Source: Azoarcus sp. (lineage in GTDB: Bacteria > Pseudomonadota > Gammaproteobacteria > Burkholderiales > Rhodocyclaceae). Taken from it: 29,679 nt of DNA. The DNA is taken from positions 1-29,679 of the forward strand of contig JAIRLA010000023.1 of assembly GCA_031259795.1 (NCBI GenBank). The letters are read 5' to 3'. Both the position numbers and the translations under genes were made by a program. The notes under the pieces were generated by a model. It searched no databases. It was not told the DNA's origin and saw nothing but the letters and a program-made list of their open reading frames with translations. Below, piece by piece: positions 29,581-29,679 of this stretch. Every line of letters begins with the position of its first letter. Positions within the stretch are counted from its first letter, which is position 1.

Positions 29581-29679
29581 GAAATAGCTAGCGACGGTCA
29601 ATGTTTATTGCATAAATTCATTGTCAGCAGGGATGAAAGCGCTGCCTGATGGGGTACAAGCGTTTTCCCCATACTCAGA

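Noticed and set aside
28641..29591. A 316-codon plus-strand frame through the right-hand repeats
   Set aside because: It consists of translated repeat units (21-bp units and REP-like DNA), and has no ribosome site; open frame is explained by repeat lengths divisible by three and low AT.

Overview
The window is GC-rich DNA, about 65% G+C by eye, from a Gram-negative bacterium. It is most likely a betaproteobacterium of the Azoarcus/Rhodocyclales kind. The reasons are a PilGHIJ-ChpA twitching chemosensory operon, a proteobacterial aryl polyene (APE) gene set, a DarA/DarB dialkylresorcinol pair, a CreC sensor kinase and abundant GC-rich intergenic palindromes. The genus cannot be fixed from this window.

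Layout. (1) 1-1300: the edge of an integrated element. A tyrosine-recombinase integrase runs off the left end and lies just downstream of a tRNA-Leu(UAA) gene and its terminator. (2) 1538-4033, + strand: a DnaJ-like co-chaperone, then a Fur-box-like region followed by a three-gene group (small unknown protein, a cysteine-poor stand-alone copy of ribosomal protein S4, another small unknown protein). (3) 4061-11368, - strand: a compact APE operon with many 1-29 nt overlaps. In transcription order it holds a secreted protein of unknown role, a ketosynthase-like chain-length factor, a PlsC-type acyltransferase, two acyl carrier proteins, a membrane protein, an acyl-activating ligase fused to a dehydratase, a family 2 glycosyltransferase, an LpxL-type acyltransferase and a thioesterase. 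(4) 11369-16046: a rearranged stretch with REP-like palindromes, a MarR regulator with a membrane protein, CreC without CreB, a truncated plsC remnant and a lone sulfonate-binding protein SsuA. (5) 16047-18697, + strand: tRNA-Thr(UGU), then darA-darB and a small helix-rich protein. (6) 18735-27716, - strand: pilG-pilH-pilI-pilJ-chpA. (7) 27871-28551, + strand: thiE. (8) 28552-29679: no intact gene; a long hairpin, a 21-bp-based repeat array, a truncated secreted-protein gene and a mosaic of GC-rich repeats.

How it fits together. The APE operon has the activation, carrier and lipid-attachment functions, but the elongating ketosynthases, ketoreductase and exporter are not in the window. DarA/DarB, which build a dialkylresorcinol ring from two beta-keto acyl chains, lie 5 kb away on the other strand. 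Together they suggest a flexirubin-like APE-resorcinol membrane pigment whose genes have been dispersed. The Pil-Chp proteins form one sensory system controlling type IV pili: PilJ receptor, PilI adaptor, ChpA kinase, and PilG/PilH response regulators.
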